DNA of 5,913 nt from F23-B02 sp963627445 (GTDB lineage Bacteria; Bacillota; Clostridia; Oscillospirales; Oscillospiraceae). The stretch covers positions 1-5,913 of the forward strand of contig CAVGBM010000048.1 in assembly GCA_963627445.1 (NCBI GenBank). Direction: 5' to 3'. A program made the translations under genes and the position numbers. Shown one piece after another: positions 5,314 to 5,913 of the stretch (position 1 is its first letter; each line of letters opens with the position of its first letter). The notes beneath the pieces are model-generated. The model saw only the letters and a list, made by a program, of their open reading frames with translations, ran no database searches and had not been told where the DNA came from.

Positions 5314-5342
5314 ATTATAGTTACCCTAGGGCAACTTGTCAA
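5314..5342 (-). promoter_or_regulatory. Consensus minus-strand promoter of the candidate ncRNA
   Basis: On the minus strand, TTGACA (5342-5337), exactly 17 bp, then TATAAT (5319-5314): both hexamers match the sigma-70/sigma-A consensus in full. Upstream (5345-5372) are A and T tracts that could act as an UP element. Predicted start is A at 5307. Box 2 fills the spacer and box 1 covers the start of the transcript, so it should be strong when derepressed and tightly shut otherwise. Confidence 0.85.
5318..5337. promoter_or_regulatory. Metal-regulator box 2
   Basis: AGTTA-CCCTAGGG-CAACT (5319-5336) is the most symmetrical of the three, a near-perfect 18-bp palindrome with one mismatched position. 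It fills the spacer between the -35 and -10 of the minus-strand promoter. Its centre is 32 bp from that of box 1, about three helical turns, so two dimers could sit on the same face. Confidence 0.75.
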
Positions 5343-5405
5343 GAGTTTTTTCGAAAAAAATTAAAAAAATTTATTGAGTATCAATTGGTACAATAATTTT
5401 CGTCT

Positions 5406-5425
5406 AAGTTAGCCAAAAGTAACTT
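5406..5425. promoter_or_regulatory. Metal-regulator box 3
   Basis: AAGTTA-GCCAAAAG-TAACTT (5406-5425) has perfect 6-bp arms and the same 8-bp spacing as boxes 1 and 2. It overlaps the first two bases of the repressor gene's -35 (5424-5429), implying autoregulation. Confidence 0.75.
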
Positions 5426-5451
5426 GACTTCCAACAGCAAACTGATATAAT
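5424..5451 (+). promoter_or_regulatory. Promoter of the DtxR-type regulator
   Basis: TTGACT (5424-5429), a 16-bp spacer and TATAAT (5446-5451) preceded by TGA (extended -10). Predicted start is A at 5458, giving a 25-nt leader with AAGGAG (5470-5475) 7 bases before the ATG. From -10 to start it is identical to the divergent promoter (TATAATAAGACCA). Confidence 0.8.
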
Positions 5452-5482
5452 AAGACCAAAGAGCAAATTAAGGAGTATCATC

Positions 5483-5842
5483 ATGCACGAATCCGGCGAA
5501 ATGTACCTTGAAACTATATTGGTTCTGGGCAAGAAAAAGCCCACTGTCAGGGCGGTCGATGTCGCCGAGGATCTTGGCTACTCGAAGGCCTCGGTCAGCA
5601 GGGGGCTGTCCCGCCTCAAGGCCGACGGATGCATCCTTGTCGACACCGACGGCTACATTGCGCTGACCGAGAAGGGCAGGCAGATCGCCGAGAAGATATA
5701 TGAGCGGCATGTCGTCCTGTCGCAGACGCTGATGGCGCTCGGCGTGGACGAGGAGACGGCGCTTTCCGATGCCTGCAAAATGGAGCACGACCTGAGCGAC
5801 AGCTCCTTTGAGGCCATTAAAAAATATTTTAAATACGAATAA
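5483..5842 (+). CDS. DtxR/MntR-family metal-dependent transcriptional repressor
   Basis: This 119-residue cytosolic regulator is expected to bind DNA as a dimer when loaded with Fe(II) or Mn(II). The N-terminal winged helix-turn-helix spans about residues 5-65, with recognition helix SKASVSRGLSRLKADG (34-49) and wing DTDGYIALTEKGR (54-66). The metal-binding/dimerisation helices follow (67-119). By alignment from memory, Met7, Cys98, Glu101 and His102 correspond to DtxR Met10, Cys102, Glu105 and His106, and His76 to DtxR His79/MntR His77. Met plus Cys, rather than the Asp8/Glu99 of B. subtilis MntR, points to iron; this is inference. Residues matching DtxR Glu83 and His98 look replaced (Ser80, Leu94), so the ancillary site may be absent. 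It is shorter than DtxR (226 residues) and MntR (142), lacking the SH3-like domain, as in other compact clostridial members. It is monocistronic; box 3 on its promoter suggests autoregulation. No feo or transporter gene is in view. Confidence 0.92.
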   Translation: MHESGEMYLETILVLGKKKPTVRAVDVAEDLGYSKASVSRGLSRLKADGCILVDTDGYIALTEKGRQIAEKIYERHVVLSQTLMALGVDEETALSDACKMEHDLSDSSFEAIKKYFKYE

Positions 5843-5847
5843 GCAAC

Positions 5848-5877
5848 AAAAAAGCGACCCGTTTGGGTCGCTTTTTT
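5848..5877. terminator. Strong bidirectional terminator after the regulator gene
   Basis: GCGACCC (5854-5860), loop GTTT, GGGTCGC (5865-5871), flanked by six As and six Ts that extend the stem to 13 bp and provide a U tract on both strands. It lies 5 bp after the stop and likely also ends a converging minus-strand gene. Confidence 0.92.
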
Positions 5878-5913
5878 CATTCTTCCACGTGATCCATGCC
5901 CTGACTTACAATT
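5877..5913 (-). CDS. Possible 3' end of a converging minus-strand gene (partial)
   Basis: On the minus strand the edge reads IVSQGMDHVEE followed by TGA at 5879-5877, directly next to a bidirectional terminator. The position and the acidic tail suit a C-terminus, but eleven codons are too few to assign a family or exclude chance. Confidence 0.3.
   Translation of the reverse strand, partial: IVSQGMDHVEE

Noticed and set aside
5374..5394. A second plus-strand promoter for the regulator with TGG-TACAAT as extended -10
   Set aside because: TACAAT at 5389-5394 has no -35 at acceptable spacing; TTGAGT is only 9 bp away. The TTGACT/TATAAT promoter downstream is far better.

Overview
The window looks like chromosomal DNA of a gut-type clostridial Firmicute (Ruminococcaceae/Oscillospiraceae-like). 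It has mid-range GC, a DegV protein beside a DUF1836 protein, a secreted BspA-type leucine-rich-repeat protein with fibronectin-III-like domains, AGGAGG-type ribosome binding sites and consensus -35/-10 promoters. The taxonomic call is inference from gene content.

Layout. At 1-84, the likely tail of an upstream + strand gene is followed by a terminator. degV (127-1008, minus) and a DUF1836 gene (1166-1771, plus) are divergent, with back-to-back promoters in a 157-bp gap. The degV -10 and transcription start lie inside a perfect 11-bp inverted repeat that looks like an operator. A terminator (1784-1821) separates DUF1836 from a 848-residue secreted BspA-like protein (1934-4480). At 5483-5842 is a short DtxR/MntR-type metal-dependent repressor closed by a strong terminator. 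The right edge probably holds the last codons of a converging minus-strand gene.

The most interesting part is the roughly 900 bp between the BspA gene and the repressor, which has no convincing protein gene. The repressor's upstream region carries three copies of an AGTTA-N8-TAACT inverted repeat. One touches the repressor's own -35. The other two sit in the spacer and the initial transcribed region of a consensus minus-strand promoter (TTGACA-17-TATAAT) that reads away from the repressor into the 'empty' region. A 15-bp stem with a U6 tract on the minus strand lies at 4524-4560. Between them the minus strand can fold into a series of long helices. These include a continuous 22-bp helix joining 4927-4948 to 5182-5203 and a 13-bp stem at 4740-4810. 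In three helices (four positions) the minus-strand RNA has G-U pairs where the plus strand would have A-C mismatches, so the structure fits the strand the promoter points to. One inner position in the 4735-4815 arm favours the other strand.

My reading is a large (about 790 nt) structured noncoding RNA divergent from, and probably repressed by, a DtxR-type metal sensor whose metal ligands resemble the iron-type set (Met7, Cys98, Glu101, His102). C/U-rich segments complementary to Shine-Dalgarno sequences recur in its predicted unpaired parts, including a duplicated CCAU(n)ACACCUCU motif. This raises the possibility of an iron-sparing regulatory RNA much larger than FsrA or RyhB. I do not recognise it as a known RNA family. 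The function is inference; the promoter, operators, helices and terminator are visible in the sequence.
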